From DATKSS01 sp049582065 (lineage in GTDB: Bacteria; Chloroflexota; Dormibacteria; Dormibacterales; Dormibacteraceae), in NCBI GenBank assembly GCA_049582065.1, contig JBAUTF010000155.1, forward strand, positions 1 through 22,427: 22,427 nucleotides of DNA, read 5' to 3'. The position numbers were made by a program, and so were the translations under genes. Position 1 is the stretch's first letter, and every line of letters begins with the position of its first letter. Positions 1 to 7,104 of this stretch are shown in pieces. The notes under the pieces are model-generated. The model searched no databases, was not told the origin of the DNA, and was given only the letters and a program-made list of their open reading frames with translations.

Positions 1-1
1 G

Positions 2-46
2 TTGTCGCTGGGCACCGTGGGAATCCTGGCCGGCCGCCGCCCGTAG
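2..46 (+). CDS. 3' end of an unidentified CDS (partial)
   Basis: The first bases read in frame 2 as LSLGTVGILAGRRP followed by a TAG stop at 44-46. The residues are hydrophobic and then basic, as at the end of a membrane helix, and the stop lies 8 bp from the stop of the convergent gene on the other strand, which fits two genes meeting tail to tail. Only 14 residues are visible, so no family can be named and even its coding nature is uncertain. Confidence 0.35.
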   Translation: MSLGTVGILAGRRP

Positions 47-54
47 CGGTCCCG

Positions 55-1446
55 TTACGAGATCCGGTCAACGGCGGAGCGGGCAAGGCTGATCAGCGTC
101 GGGCGCAGTCCGTCCAGCTCGACGGTCTCGAGCTCGTGGATGGCATCGTCGACCAGCGACTCGGCCTCCTTGCGCACCCTGCGCAGCGCGTCGCTCGAAG
201 TCACCAGCTGGGCCACCCTTCCAACCTCGTCGTCGCCGAGCGAGCCGGCGAGCAGACGGCGCACCTCGGGGCCGACCAGGCGGTCCTCGGCCGCATAAAT
301 AAGAGGAAGGGAGACCACCCGCTGACGGATGTCAAGACCGACCGGCTTGCCGGAGCTAGGGCTGAAATCGACCATGTCGTCCGCCATCTGGAACGCGATA
401 CCGACCAGGTCGCCGTACCGGCGCAGCGCCTCGACGACCTCGGGCCTGGCTTCCGAAAGCTGAGCGCCCGACGCGCACGCGGCGGCGAAAAGGGCAGCGG
501 TCTTGCCGCGCACGACCCGCAGATACGAGTCGTGGTCGCCCGGGTACGCCCCGCGCAACGCCACGTCATCGATCTGGGATGCGCAAATGGCCTCGAGGGC
601 CTCCGCGACCGTCGACGTCACTTTGCGGTTGCCGATCTCAGCGATCAGCCGTGTCGCCTTGGCGAAGTAGTAGTCGCCGACTGCGATAGCGCGCTCCGGC
701 CCCTCGGCGGCGGCCACGGTCGGACGTCCGCGACGGTGGGTGCTCTCGTCGACGTAGTCGTCGTGGATGAGTGTGGCGTTGTGGAGGAGCTCGACGGCTG
801 CCGCAAGGCCTGCCGCACGTAGCGGATCGTGGCGTGGCCCAATCCCTGCCGTGAGCTGTACCAGCCGCGGCCGCAGGCGCTTGCCGCCCGCCTCGACGAG
901 CCGCCGCATCGGCGCCGCCACCGGTTCGGGATCGACCAGCAGCTGCCGCAGCAGCTCGAGCTCGACGAGGGTCTCCGAGCCTTCCTGGCGATGCCGCGCC
1001 CGCGCCTCGCCGAAATCACCCTCGAGCTGTATGGCGAGCTGCCGGTGGCGCGGACCGTCGAGCTCTACCGCGAACACCGACTGCCACCGGCCCAGCACGA
1101 GGTCGCCCTGCTCGACTAACAGCGTTGCGAAGGCGGTCAGGAGCATTTGCCGGCAGTGGGCGTGACCGTTGACCGGCTCGTCGACTGCAATATCGATCCG
1201 CCGCGCAAAGTCGTCGTGCTCGTAACCGGCTCCCTGTGGCGCTATGCGCTCGAGCATCGTCTCGAAATCTCGGAGCAGAAGCGGCTCGTTTTCGTTGACC
1301 GCAAGTCCGACAGTCGTATGCAGCGACTGGATGTGGATGCGCCCGTCTCGCAGGCCGGATCGCCGGACCTCGTGGCGCAGACGGTCGGTGATGTCGATGA
1401 ACTGTGTTGCCCGCTTGGTCTCGAAGCGGATCCGCCTGCCCGTCAT
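55..1446 (-). CDS. YjbQ/UPF0047 domain fused to polyprenyl diphosphate synthase
   Basis: This 463-residue protein has two domains. Residues 1 to about 143 match the YjbQ/UPF0047 family: SLHTTVGLAVNENEP near 41-55, NGHAH at 93-97, and LGRWQSVF followed by a basic strand at 118-142. Residues from about 155 to the end are a complete trans-polyprenyl synthase with GGKRLRPR at 187-194, the first Asp-rich motif DDYVD at 229-233 and the second DDMVD at 356-360. Such synthases extend allylic diphosphates with isopentenyl diphosphate to make quinone or carrier side chains. The small residues before the first Asp motif (HNATLIHDD) suggest a medium to long product. YjbQ proteins can show weak thiamine-phosphate synthase activity, but their role is unsettled. 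The ATG at 1446 is chosen because the YjbQ homology begins there and it overlaps the upstream stop (ATGA). The reading frame stays open further upstream, but only with Arg/Ala-rich shadow sequence. Third gene of the TetR operon. Confidence 0.9.
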   Translation of the reverse strand: MTGRRIRFETKRATQFIDITDRLRHEVRRSGLRDGRIHIQSLHTTVGLAVNENEPLLLRDFETMLERIAPQGAGYEHDDFARRIDIAVDEPVNGHAHCRQMLLTAFATLLVEQGDLVLGRWQSVFAVELDGPRHRQLAIQLEGDFGEARARHRQEGSETLVELELLRQLLVDPEPVAAPMRRLVEAGGKRLRPRLVQLTAGIGPRHDPLRAAGLAAAVELLHNATLIHDDYVDESTHRRGRPTVAAAEGPERAIAVGDYYFAKATRLIAEIGNRKVTSTVAEALEAICASQIDDVALRGAYPGDHDSYLRVVRGKTAALFAAACASGAQLSEARPEVVEALRRYGDLVGIAFQMADDMVDFSPSSGKPVGLDIRQRVVSLPLIYAAEDRLVGPEVRRLLAGSLGDDEVGRVAQLVTSSDALRRVRKEAESLVDDAIHELETVELDGLRPTLISLARSAVDRIS

Positions 1447-1826
1447 CGTCCAGCCTCGAGGGCCTGGAGCAGCATCTCTCGCGCGGCGGGAGCGGCCTCG
1501 CCCGACGCTGCGGCTGACGAGAGGACCTCGATCGCCGACGCAAACCCGACCTGGACCTGCTGGGGCGCCGCGTCGGCCAGCAGCCGCGAAGATCGCGCCA
1601 GACAGAGATCGCCCATGAGAAGCGTGGGCGGCGGGGCGGCGAGTCCGCCGAGGCCCTGAAGCCGGACGCCGACCTCGACCAGAGCCGCCGCGAGCGCGAG
1701 CTTCTGCTGAGCCACCGGCTCGTAACCGCCGACTACGTCGAGGTATGAGCGATAGGCGTCGCCGAGCCCGTCGGCCCACAGGCCCTCCAGTCGCTCAAGC
1801 TCGCGGTCGATGACCTGGGTGCTCAC
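1443..1826 (-). CDS. Small degenerate prenyl-synthase-like protein
   Basis: This 127-residue, helix-rich protein sits between the TetR gene and the YjbQ-prenyl synthase gene, with 4-nt ATGA overlaps on both sides, so the three are probably translationally coupled. Its middle (LAAALVEVGVRLQG, then LLMGDLCLARSSRLLAD) can be laid over the helix before the first Asp-rich motif and the GDYYFAKATRLIAE helix of the synthase encoded next door. It lacks the DDxxD loop and all other catalytic aspartates. It therefore looks like a non-catalytic subunit, comparable in idea to HepS (component I of heptaprenyl diphosphate synthase), although it is shorter than that family. I see no signal peptide or membrane segment. 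The coding call is firm from context; the functional suggestion is inference from one visual alignment. Confidence 0.75.
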   Translation of the reverse strand: MSTQVIDRELERLEGLWADGLGDAYRSYLDVVGGYEPVAQQKLALAAALVEVGVRLQGLGGLAAPPPTLLMGDLCLARSSRLLADAAPQQVQVGFASAIEVLSSAAASGEAAPAAREMLLQALEAGR

Positions 1827-2425
1827 GGCACGGGCTCGACGAGTGTGGCGGCCAGCTGCCTGAAGGCGGAAAGCGCGCGCAAGCAGGACTCGTCGTCGCG
1901 CGTGACCACGTAGTAGAGGCCGAACCCGAGCACCGTGTTGAGGACCAAGGGCACGAGGACCTCGCGTGGCACGGTGAGGCGGACGCGGCCGTCCTCCTCC
2001 AGGCGGTCGAGCTGCTCCTGGATCACCTCGCGGTACCGGGTGAACAGCTCGGGCAGGTAGGCACGGAGACGCTCCGTGCGGGGGGCCTGCACCAGGAGGT
2101 CAAACGCCGCGAGCTGGACGTCACCGAGCCGGCGAAGGGAGTCCCAGAGCGACTCGACGCCGACCTCGAGCACCTCCAGCGGATCGGTCAGCTGGTTGAG
2201 CGTCCGCCGGAGCTCCTCGACCGAACGGGCGGTCAGGTAACGCCAGGCCTCGACCAGGAGCTCCGACTTGGTGGGAAACCAGTACTGGAGATTGCCGATC
2301 GCCACGCCTGCCTTGGTGGCGATCGCCCTCACGCTCGTGCCCGAGTAACCGTTTTCGAGCAGCGACTCCGCCGCTGCATGGATGATCTGATCTCGGGTGC
2401 TCTCAGTCGCGGTGGCCCCGGTCAT
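1823..2425 (-). CDS. TetR/AcrR family transcriptional regulator
   Basis: The 200-residue protein has the TetR layout. An N-terminal helix-turn-helix spans roughly residues 9-57 (IIHAAAESLLENGYSGTSV, then AIATKAGVAIGNLQYWFPTKSELL), followed by an all-helical ligand and dimerisation domain. It heads the operon containing the small prenyl-synthase-like gene and the YjbQ-prenyl synthase fusion, so it most likely represses its own operon and perhaps the divergent aldolase gene. TetR proteins sense small hydrophobic ligands, so an isoprenoid or prenyl diphosphate effector is possible but only a guess. The ATG at 2425 gives a normal N terminus. Only 35 bp separate it from the first possible start of the divergent gene. 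Confidence 0.9.
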   Translation of the reverse strand: MTGATATESTRDQIIHAAAESLLENGYSGTSVRAIATKAGVAIGNLQYWFPTKSELLVEAWRYLTARSVEELRRTLNQLTDPLEVLEVGVESLWDSLRRLGDVQLAAFDLLVQAPRTERLRAYLPELFTRYREVIQEQLDRLEEDGRVRLTVPREVLVPLVLNTVLGFGLYYVVTRDDESCLRALSAFRQLAATLVEPVP

Positions 2426-2443
2426 ACGTATGTACCAGTGTAC
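2423..2443. promoter_or_regulatory. Candidate TetR operator
   Basis: The TetR start codon lies in the perfect palindrome CATACGTATG (2423-2432), overlapped by GTACCAGTGTAC (2432-2443), in which two self-complementary GTAC boxes flank four bases. Dyads of this kind in the short gap between a TetR gene and a divergent gene are typical autoregulatory sites. The arms are short, and no -35/-10 pair is clear. Confidence 0.3.
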
Positions 2444-2460
2444 TTAGGCGGGGAACCGGA

Positions 2461-3141
2461 ATGGGGTGGGCCACGGTTCAAGGGATAATTCGTCCGGCTG
2501 TGCGAAGCATCGCCGAGGTATTTCCCAACCGGCTATGCGGCGTGCTGCGCACCGAGAACGCAGACGCCGGGTTCCAGGCGTGCCTGGCGGCGGTCGAGGG
2601 CGGCGTACGCACGATTGAGATCACCAAGACCGTCCCCTCGTGCTTTGAGCTGATCCGGGGCTTGATCGCCAGTACCGGAGGGCGCTACCCGGTAGGAGTC
2701 GGCACCGTTTGGGATCCCGGTGCGGTGACCGAGGCCAAGGAGGCCGGGGCGTCGTTTGTGGTGACGCCGGTCGTGCTGCCCGAGGTCGCGGAGGCCTGCC
2801 GCCGCGAGGACATCCTCTGCGTCTTGGGCGCCCTGACCCCGACCGAGATCTACCAGGCGCGGCTGGCGGGCGCCGCCATCGTCAAGGTGTTCCCGGTCGC
2901 GCCGGTCGGCGGGCCGGCATACATCGAGGCTCTCAACGGGCCGATGGGCGGCGTGCCCTTCTGGGTGTCGGGCGGCGTCGCGATCGAAGACATCGGCGCT
3001 TATCTGCGCCTCGGGGTCAAAGCGGTCGGCTTGACGGGGTCGCTCTTTCCGGCCGAGGCGCTGGCCCGTCGGGACTTTGGCCTGATCCGCGCCAACGCCG
3101 AGCGCGCTGCCGCCGCCGCCTCCTCCTCGATCTCCAGCTAA
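2461..3141 (+). CDS. KDPG/KHG-type aldolase
   Basis: This is a 226-residue class I aldolase of the 2-dehydro-3-deoxyphosphogluconate / 4-hydroxy-2-oxoglutarate family, a (beta/alpha)8 barrel that cleaves 2-keto-3-deoxy acid phosphates to pyruvate and an aldehyde. Visible family features are RLCGVLRTENADAG (24-37), the catalytic Glu in TIEITKT (E53), GVGTV (79-83), GALTPTE (123-129), the Schiff-base lysine in IVKVFPV (K142) and the phosphate-binding SGGV (170-173). The first about 15 residues are not typical, and a GTG at 2500 (residue 14) is an alternative start preceded by GATAAT at 2484-2489. No sugar-acid kinase or dehydratase lies next to it, so the substrate is open. It is divergent from the TetR gene and may share its control. 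Confidence 0.85.
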   Translation: MGWATVQGIIRPAVRSIAEVFPNRLCGVLRTENADAGFQACLAAVEGGVRTIEITKTVPSCFELIRGLIASTGGRYPVGVGTVWDPGAVTEAKEAGASFVVTPVVLPEVAEACRREDILCVLGALTPTEIYQARLAGAAIVKVFPVAPVGGPAYIEALNGPMGGVPFWVSGGVAIEDIGAYLRLGVKAVGLTGSLFPAEALARRDFGLIRANAERAAAAASSSISS

Positions 3142-3162
3142 CCCCGGTCACCAGGAGGGCAG

Positions 3163-3181
3163 GGGCGGCCGGGCACCGCCC
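3163..3181 (+). terminator. GC hairpin after aldolase gene
   Basis: GGGCGG (3163-3168) and CCGCCC (3176-3181) form a 6-bp stem around a 7-nt loop, 21 bp after the aldolase stop codon. No T-run follows, so it is at best a weak or factor-assisted terminator. Confidence 0.25.
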
Positions 3182-3331
3182 AACCGCACTTTGTCCTCAT
3201 CCCTCCGAACGTTGCGGGGAGTCGGCTTTTCCATAGGCTCTTCCGTTCCGGGAGGAGTTCAGGGGCGCGAATCCGGTCGAGTCAGCGCGTCATGGAGTCG
3301 ACGGTGGAGCTCCGGCCGTTGAGCGCCCCGA

Positions 3332-3360
3332 CAAGGGGGAACCAGGAGGGTTCCCTCTTG
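3332..3360. terminator. Strong hairpin between convergent genes
   Basis: A 12-bp stem pairs 3332-3343 (CAAGGGGGAACC) with 3349-3360 (GGTTCCCTCTTG) around the 5-nt loop AGGAG. On the plus strand every pair forms, with one G-U; on the minus strand that pair becomes a C-A mismatch. It starts three bases past the stop codon of the last pilin gene and faces the aldolase, so it is well placed as a terminator for the long minus-strand operon. There is no U-tract on either side. Confidence 0.5.
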
Positions 3361-3363
3361 TAG

Positions 3364-3531
3364 TCAGCATCCCGCGTGGTAGTTGCACATCGTGACGACG
3401 ATGTCGGAGTACATATTCCTGATCTGGCCGCCCGTGGCGATAAGCGCCACGATCACGAGGAGAGCGACCAGGGCGAGGATGAGCGCGAACTCGACCATCC
3501 CCTGGCCGGCTTCACGCCTTCCGAGAAACAT
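3364..3531 (-). CDS. Flp/Fap-type pilin-like protein
   Basis: This is a 55-residue prepilin. A short basic leader (MFLGRREAG) is followed by the processing-site sequence QGMVEFAL, with Glu at position 5 of the mature chain, and a single hydrophobic helix (residues 15-34), as in type IVb Flp/Fap pilins secreted by Tad machines after prepilin peptidase cleavage. It is a close paralogue of the gene 51 bp upstream, and both end in the pattern TMCNYHxGC with two cysteines. The cysteine tail is not something I know from Flp pilins. No tad genes (ATPase, TadB/C, peptidase) are in the window. Last gene of the HAD-hydroxylase-pilin operon, followed directly by a 12-bp hairpin. Confidence 0.8.
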   Translation of the reverse strand: MFLGRREAGQGMVEFALILALVALLVIVALIATGGQIRNMYSDIVVTMCNYHAGC

Positions 3532-3582
3532 CAGCCGCCGAGCCTGGGCTTTGAGCGCGAGCGGGACCGGGCGTGCGGTCGG

Positions 3583-3753
3583 TCAGCAGCCGACGTGGTA
3601 GTTGCACATCGTCGCGGTGATGTTCGAGAACGTGTTGATCACCTGGTGGCCGGTGGCGATCAGAGCGATGACCACGATGAGCGCGACCAGGGCCAGGATG
3701 AGCGCGTACTCAACCATGCCCTGACCGGATTGCGCCTTGGATATACGTTTCAT
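3583..3753 (-). CDS. Flp/Fap-type pilin-like protein, coupled to hydroxylase gene
   Basis: The 56-residue prepilin has a basic leader (MKRISKAQSG), the cleavage-site sequence QGMVEYAL with Glu at mature position 5, and a hydrophobic helix over residues 17-34. It ends in ITATMCNYHVGC. It shares most residues with the neighbouring downstream pilin, so the pair arose by tandem duplication. Its ATG overlaps the TGA of the molybdenum hydroxylase beta gene (ATGA at 3750-3753), and AGGA sits 6 nt before the start, inside the end of that gene. Flp pilins polymerise into thin Tad pili for adhesion; the two C-terminal cysteines could form a disulphide outside the membrane. The link to the hydroxylase is seen in the DNA; its meaning is unknown. 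Confidence 0.82.
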   Translation of the reverse strand: MKRISKAQSGQGMVEYALILALVALIVVIALIATGHQVINTFSNITATMCNYHVGC

Positions 3754-4766
3754 TCTGGGTCCTGACCTAGAAGATTAACTTGCGAGCCGCTCTCTTTGGT
3801 CGCTGCGCGTTCCAGCGCCTGCTCTACGACCACCCTAACCATGCGTTTCCGCCAGAAATGGCTGAGGTCGGCGTTGTCCAGCGGTTTGGCGGGCTTGGCG
3901 GCGATTTCAGCAGTTTCACGGATCGTGTCGTGATCGGCTCGCTTTCCCTTCAGGAACTCTTCAGCCGCATGGGCCTCGAGCGGGTGAGAAGCTACAGCGG
4001 AAAGCACGATGCGGCATGCGCTGACCGTGTCCCCGTCAAGCTGAATGGCGACTGCCGCGCCGGCGATGGGGAAATCAATCGAGCCTCGCCGCCGGAGCTT
4101 CACATATGCGCTGCGGGTCCCGGGCGTCACGCTCAGGCGCAGCCCGGTCACGACCTCGTGTGGCTGCTTCGCCAGGTACTCCATCCCGTCGTCCTGGTAG
4201 AGCCGCTCGACCGCGATCTCCCGCTCGCCATCCGGCCCGTCGAGCGTCACCATGCCGTCGAGGGCGATCGCCATCGGGGCGGTGTCCGACGAGGAGACGG
4301 CCCAGCAGCGTGGGCTACTTGGCGCGACCAGGCAGATGTCCCCGTCTTTCTTCATGCAGAATCCTGCGGCCTTCCTCCACTCGTACGTCATGTCGTAGTA
4401 GTTGCAGCGCGTGTCGACGCAGAGGTTGCCACCCACCGTGCCCGCGTTGCGAAGCGGGGGGGACGACACCAGGCCGGCAGCCTCCGCGTAGCCGGTGAAG
4501 GTCGCGGTGAGGTGCTCGTCGCGGGCAGCCGAGGCCAACGTGACGCCGGCCCCGACCCGGCATTCGCCCGGCGCGCCGCGGATCTCGCGGGACAGGAAGC
4601 CAAGTCCGATCAAGGTGTCGACGTCGAACTGCCGCCGCTTGAGCTTCGGGAACAGGTCGGTGCCGCCGGCGACGAACATCGCGCGCGGGCCGAGGTCCGC
4701 CGCCATGGCCGCGGCCTCGCGCGCGCTCTTCGGCCGCAGGTACTTAAATCGCGGCAGACGCAGCAC
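3750..4766 (-). CDS. hcrB: 4-hydroxybenzoyl-CoA reductase-like beta subunit (FAD, extra 4Fe-4S)
   Basis: This is the FAD-binding subunit of a xanthine-oxidase-family molybdenum enzyme: FVAGGTDL (about 31-38) and RNAGTVGGNL (106-115) are the FAD-site loops. Directly after them comes an insert with cysteines at 121, 137, 145 and 154 (spacing 16-8-9) inside TRCNYYDMTYEWR, GFC, DIC and PRC. As I remember it, the Thauera aromatica HcrB ligands of the additional [4Fe-4S] cluster are Cys122/138/146/155, the same spacing with one residue offset. This insert separates 4-hydroxybenzoyl-CoA reductases from CO dehydrogenases and xanthine dehydrogenases. I chose the GTG at 4766 because VLRLPRFKYLRPKS is the usual N terminus and gives 338 residues; the frame stays open to 4841 but that sequence is unlike the family. 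It overlaps the alpha gene by 23 nt. The exact substrate is inferred. Confidence 0.87.
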   Translation of the reverse strand: MLRLPRFKYLRPKSAREAAAMAADLGPRAMFVAGGTDLFPKLKRRQFDVDTLIGLGFLSREIRGAPGECRVGAGVTLASAARDEHLTATFTGYAEAAGLVSSPPLRNAGTVGGNLCVDTRCNYYDMTYEWRKAAGFCMKKDGDICLVAPSSPRCWAVSSSDTAPMAIALDGMVTLDGPDGEREIAVERLYQDDGMEYLAKQPHEVVTGLRLSVTPGTRSAYVKLRRRGSIDFPIAGAAVAIQLDGDTVSACRIVLSAVASHPLEAHAAEEFLKGKRADHDTIRETAEIAAKPAKPLDNADLSHFWRKRMVRVVVEQALERAATKESGSQVNLLGQDPE

Positions 4767-7104
4767 GGTCCAGGTCTCTGGGTGGCGGTTCCACTTTGAT
4801 GATCGGCGGATATGGGATGGCCGGAAAGCGTGTCGGGCCAAAACGCGCAGGCTCGCCCTTCCCTTTTCGCCTCAGCGCCTCGACGATCTTCTCGGGCGTG
4901 ACCGGAACCTCGTCGATCCACACGCCAAGCGCGTCGTAGACGGCCGCGCACAGAGCGGGGGGTACCGGGAGCAGGGGTCCCTGGCCCGCCTCTTTCGCGC
5001 CGTACGGGCCTTCGGGGTCGACCGTCTCGACGATGAAGGTTTCCACGTCGGGCATGTCGAGGAACGTCGGCGACTTGTATTCGAGCATCGAGGGCCACTT
5101 GTGCAGGCCTTTGCGGAACGCCTGCTCCTCCATTAGAGCCTCGCCAAGGCCCATGTACACGCTGCCCTCGATCTGGCCCTCGACGAGCAACGGGTTGATG
5201 GCCCGCCCGACGTCGTGAGCGATCCAGATCTTGTTGACGTCGATCAGACCGCTGCGTGCGTCAGCGTCGAGCTCGACCACGCACGCGGAGTAGCTGTAGG
5301 CAGGGCTGGGTCCGACGCCGGCGCCTTTGTACGGCCCCGCGATCTTCGGAGGCGTGTAGCTGCCGGCGCTGGTCAACGTGCCGAACCGGGACTCCGCAAG
5401 GACGCTCGCCTCCTCGAAGCTGAAGTCGCCGACGCGGCTTCCACCGACTTCCACCGCCGAAACTCCGCATCCCATCTTCGCCGCGGCGGCCTCGACCAGC
5501 AAGTCGCGCATCCTCCGCGCCGCCTGGATGGCGGCGTTGCCAGCCATGAAGGTCACGCGAGACGAATACGACCCGAGGTCGATCGGCGTGGTGTCGGTGT
5601 CGGCGGTGACGAGCCGGATGTCGGCCGGCTGAAGGCCGAGCTCCTCGGCGACGATGGTGGCGAGCACGGAGTCCGAGCCCTGGCCGATGTCCATCGCGCC
5701 GCAGTAAACGGTGACGCCACTGCGGTCGACCTTGATCTGCACCTCGGAATGGGGCATGTCGTTCCAGTAGATCGCCGTCCCGGCCCCAGACAGGTAGCTT
5801 GAAATGGCAAAGCCCATCCCGTGACCGGGGCGCCTGCTCCGTTTGCTGTAGCCGGACGCTTCGATCACGCGTTGTGAACACTCCTCCAGCCCGCACGAGG
5901 TGATGCGCAACCAGTTCACTGCGCGAGTCATCGGCTTGACGAAGTTGGCGCGCTTCAATTCGGCGGGGTCGAGGCCGAGGTCATGCGCGATCTTTTCGAG
6001 GTGCAGCTCGAGCGCGAAGCGCGGCTGCGGTGTTCCATGGCCGCGCTTGGGACCGCACGGCGGCTTGTTGGTGAACACGCGGCAACCCTCGAATCGGTAG
6101 GCGGGGATGTCGTAGGTCACGGTCTGAAGCGTGCCCGTGTAGAAGGTGGATGCCACTCCATACGACCCATATGCTCCGCCGTCGAGCGCCGTGCGGAAAT
6201 GCATCGCGGTGATCCGGCCGTCTTTGGTCACCCCGGTGCGGACCCACATCAGTACCGGGTGGCGGCCGCGGTGGGCGTAGAACACCTCTTCACGGGTCAG
6301 CGTGCACTTGACCGGCCGTCCGGTGAGCATCGCGAGCTTGCACACGATGATCTCGTGCGCAAACGGGTCCGTCTTGCCGCCGAACCCGCCCCCGTGCGAG
6401 GCGCCGATCACCCTGATGCGGTTCATCGGGAGCTCGAGCACCTTGGCGAGCGCTCGATGGACGTAATGCACCACCTGCGTCGACGACCAGAGCGTGACCT
6501 TCCCGTCAACGTAGGTCGCGATGGCGCTGTGCTGCTCCATCGGGAGGTGCGTGTTGCCCTGGAAGAAGAAGACATCCTCGCGGACGTGGTCGGCGCGCGC
6601 GAACCCGGCTTCGACATCGCCGAATTCCAGAGCCACGAGCTTGTGGATGTTGTTCGGGCCGCCGTAGTCCTGGATGCGCTCGTCCTTCGGCTCGGCGAGG
6701 GCCTCCTCGATCGACATGACAGGTTCGAGGACCTCGTACTCGACCGAGATCGCGTCGCATGCCGCAGCCGCTGTCTCATCGTCGGTGGCGGCGACGGCGG
6801 CGATCGGGTCGCCGACATATCGCACCTTCTCGTGCTCGAGCGCCCGCTCGTCCTGGGTCACCGGGAGGATCCCGAACTTCACGGGCAGGTCGTGGCCTGT
6901 GATCACCGCCTGCACTCCCGCCATGCGCCTCGCTGCCGATGTGTCGATGGCGAGGATGCGCGCGTGCGGGTGGGGGCTGCGCAGGATCCGGCAGTGGAGC
7001 GTGCGCGGGAGCAGCATGTCGTCGGCATAGATCGCGCGGCCGGTGACCTTGGCTACCGCATCGACCTTCGGCAGCGGCTTGCCTACGACCGAAAAGTCCG
7101 TCAC
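4744..7104 (-). CDS. hcrA: 4-hydroxybenzoyl-CoA reductase-like alpha subunit (molybdopterin)
   Basis: The 786-residue catalytic subunit carries the molybdopterin-cytosine-dinucleotide site. Family motifs are the N-terminal KVTGRAIYADD (about 19-29), GGGFGGK (238-244), GPKRGHGTPQ (351-360), DIGQGSD (472-478) and the active-site GAKEAGQG with the catalytic Glu near 705. The CoxL active-site loop with its AYRCSFR-like sequence is absent; GPKRGHGTPQ stands in its place, so this is not a form I CO dehydrogenase. With the beta [4Fe-4S] insert, the best reading is reductive dehydroxylation of 4-hydroxybenzoyl-CoA or a related phenolic acyl-CoA in the cytoplasm. The GTG start at 7104 overlaps the gamma stop (GTGA) and fits the N terminus VTDFSVVGKPLPK. 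An upstream in-frame ATG-like start at 7161 would lie in the gamma gene and adds non-family sequence. Confidence 0.88.
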   Translation of the reverse strand: MTDFSVVGKPLPKVDAVAKVTGRAIYADDMLLPRTLHCRILRSPHPHARILAIDTSAARRMAGVQAVITGHDLPVKFGILPVTQDERALEHEKVRYVGDPIAAVAATDDETAAAACDAISVEYEVLEPVMSIEEALAEPKDERIQDYGGPNNIHKLVALEFGDVEAGFARADHVREDVFFFQGNTHLPMEQHSAIATYVDGKVTLWSSTQVVHYVHRALAKVLELPMNRIRVIGASHGGGFGGKTDPFAHEIIVCKLAMLTGRPVKCTLTREEVFYAHRGRHPVLMWVRTGVTKDGRITAMHFRTALDGGAYGSYGVASTFYTGTLQTVTYDIPAYRFEGCRVFTNKPPCGPKRGHGTPQPRFALELHLEKIAHDLGLDPAELKRANFVKPMTRAVNWLRITSCGLEECSQRVIEASGYSKRSRRPGHGMGFAISSYLSGAGTAIYWNDMPHSEVQIKVDRSGVTVYCGAMDIGQGSDSVLATIVAEELGLQPADIRLVTADTDTTPIDLGSYSSRVTFMAGNAAIQAARRMRDLLVEAAAAKMGCGVSAVEVGGSRVGDFSFEEASVLAESRFGTLTSAGSYTPPKIAGPYKGAGVGPSPAYSYSACVVELDADARSGLIDVNKIWIAHDVGRAINPLLVEGQIEGSVYMGLGEALMEEQAFRKGLHKWPSMLEYKSPTFLDMPDVETFIVETVDPEGPYGAKEAGQGPLLPVPPALCAAVYDALGVWIDEVPVTPEKIVEALRRKGKGEPARFGPTRFPAIPYPPIIKVEPPPRDLDRAASAAI

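Noticed and set aside
1447..1779. N-terminal extension of the YjbQ-prenyl synthase frame by 111 codons
   Set aside because: The extension is Arg/Ala/Gly-rich and lies inside the upstream gene in another frame; YjbQ homology begins at the ATG at 1446.
3142..3363. Further pilin or small gene in the aldolase-pilin gap
   Set aside because: No start with a ribosome-binding site and a pilin-like frame on either strand; only hairpins seen.
3376..3765. Plus-strand 129-codon frame over the pilin genes
   Set aside because: Its two similar halves are the antisense of the two duplicated pilin genes, whose minus-strand frames show clear prepilin features.
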